NCBI GenBank assembly: GCA_030632405.1
Contig: DAOVUU010000180.1
Location: forward strand, 1-5,953
Reading direction: 5' to 3'
From: Desulfobulbaceae bacterium
Lineage (GTDB): Bacteria > Desulfobacterota > Desulfobulbia > Desulfobulbales > Desulfocapsaceae
Length of the DNA stretch: 5,953 bases
The notes below the pieces were generated by a model, which had not been told where the DNA came from, did no database searches, and was given only the letters and a program-made list of their open reading frames with translations. Numbering within the stretch: the stretch's first letter is position 1; the number at the start of each line of letters is the position of its first letter. The translations under genes and the position numbers were made by a program. This document shows positions 5,729-5,953 of the stretch, one piece after another.

Positions 5729-5953
5729 ATGTCACGATACTCCATATTGATAGATGTTGCCAAATGCAACGGCTGCTATAACTGCTTCCTTGCCTGTCGG
5801 GATGAATATTATGGAAATGATTACCTGCCCTATTCTGCAGCACAGCCTTTGAATGACCAATTCTGGTTGAAAATGAAGGAGATTGAACGGGGAACATATC
5901 CAAAACCTAAGCTCTCTTACATTCCCACCCCATGTATGAACTGTGAAACAGCA
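5729..5953 (+). CDS. Ferredoxin-like Fe-S small subunit (AthS/RhS type), N-terminal part
   Basis: The first 75 codons are visible; the gene runs off the window end. The protein opens with SILIDVAKCNGCYNCFLAC, a CxxCxxCxxxC [4Fe-4S] motif with C13, C16, C19 and C23, and reaches a second cysteine pair C69/C72 (TPCMNCE) at the edge, as in the DmsB/NrfC-like electron-transfer subunits of molybdenum enzymes. The segment ERGTYPKPKLSYIPTPCMNCE closely follows what I remember of AthS, which carries three [4Fe-4S] clusters in about 275 residues, so about 200 residues probably lie beyond the window. There is no signal peptide, agreeing with a cytoplasmic complex. It would form a heterodimer with the upstream large subunit and supply the Fe-S clusters that subunit lacks. 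Whether it passes electrons to a partner (hydroxylase) or only supports internal turnover (transhydroxylase) cannot be told here. Confidence 0.92.
   Translation, partial: MSRYSILIDVAKCNGCYNCFLACRDEYYGNDYLPYSAAQPLNDQFWLKMKEIERGTYPKPKLSYIPTPCMNCETA

Overview
The window reads as chromosomal DNA of an anaerobic Desulfobacterota-like (former Deltaproteobacteria) organism. This rests on three things: a cytoplasmic two-subunit molybdopterin enzyme of the pyrogallol transhydroxylase / resorcinol hydroxylase type, a soluble receiver-PAS-kinase protein next to a stand-alone receiver, and a small palindromic element whose core hairpins belong to a repeat type common in that group. The taxonomic placement is inference; no rRNA or other marker is present.

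Layout. Bases 1-147 hold the 3' end of a response-regulator receiver protein. After a 152-bp gap comes a complete soluble receiver-PAS-histidine kinase (300-1787, +). Converging on it is an IclR-family regulator (1833-2615, -), which I start at a TTG codon with a good Shine-Dalgarno rather than at the longer GTG start. Bases 2628-2760 are a 133-bp MITE-like element with perfect 18-bp terminal inverted repeats and two internal hairpins. It lies between the IclR ribosome-binding site and a well-formed minus-strand promoter (2854-2882). The divergent region continues to a plus-strand promoter (2993-3023) and a leader of roughly 180 nt. The last two genes form an operon: a complete 838-residue molybdenum enzyme large subunit (3208-5724, +) and, 4 nt later, the first 75 codons of its ferredoxin-like Fe-S partner (5729 to the window end).

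How the genes may work together. The large subunit lacks the usual N-terminal Fe-S cysteines and any Tat signal, and the next gene supplies the Fe-S clusters. This is the architecture of cytoplasmic AthLS and RhLS enzymes, which add or move a hydroxyl group on di- and trihydroxybenzenes during anaerobic aromatic degradation. The divergent IclR regulator is the natural candidate to control the operon in response to an aromatic ligand. The two-component genes at the left end converge on iclR and may belong to a separate unit. Most residues I recall as catalytic in AthL are conserved, but two pocket positions appear changed, so the exact substrate is open.
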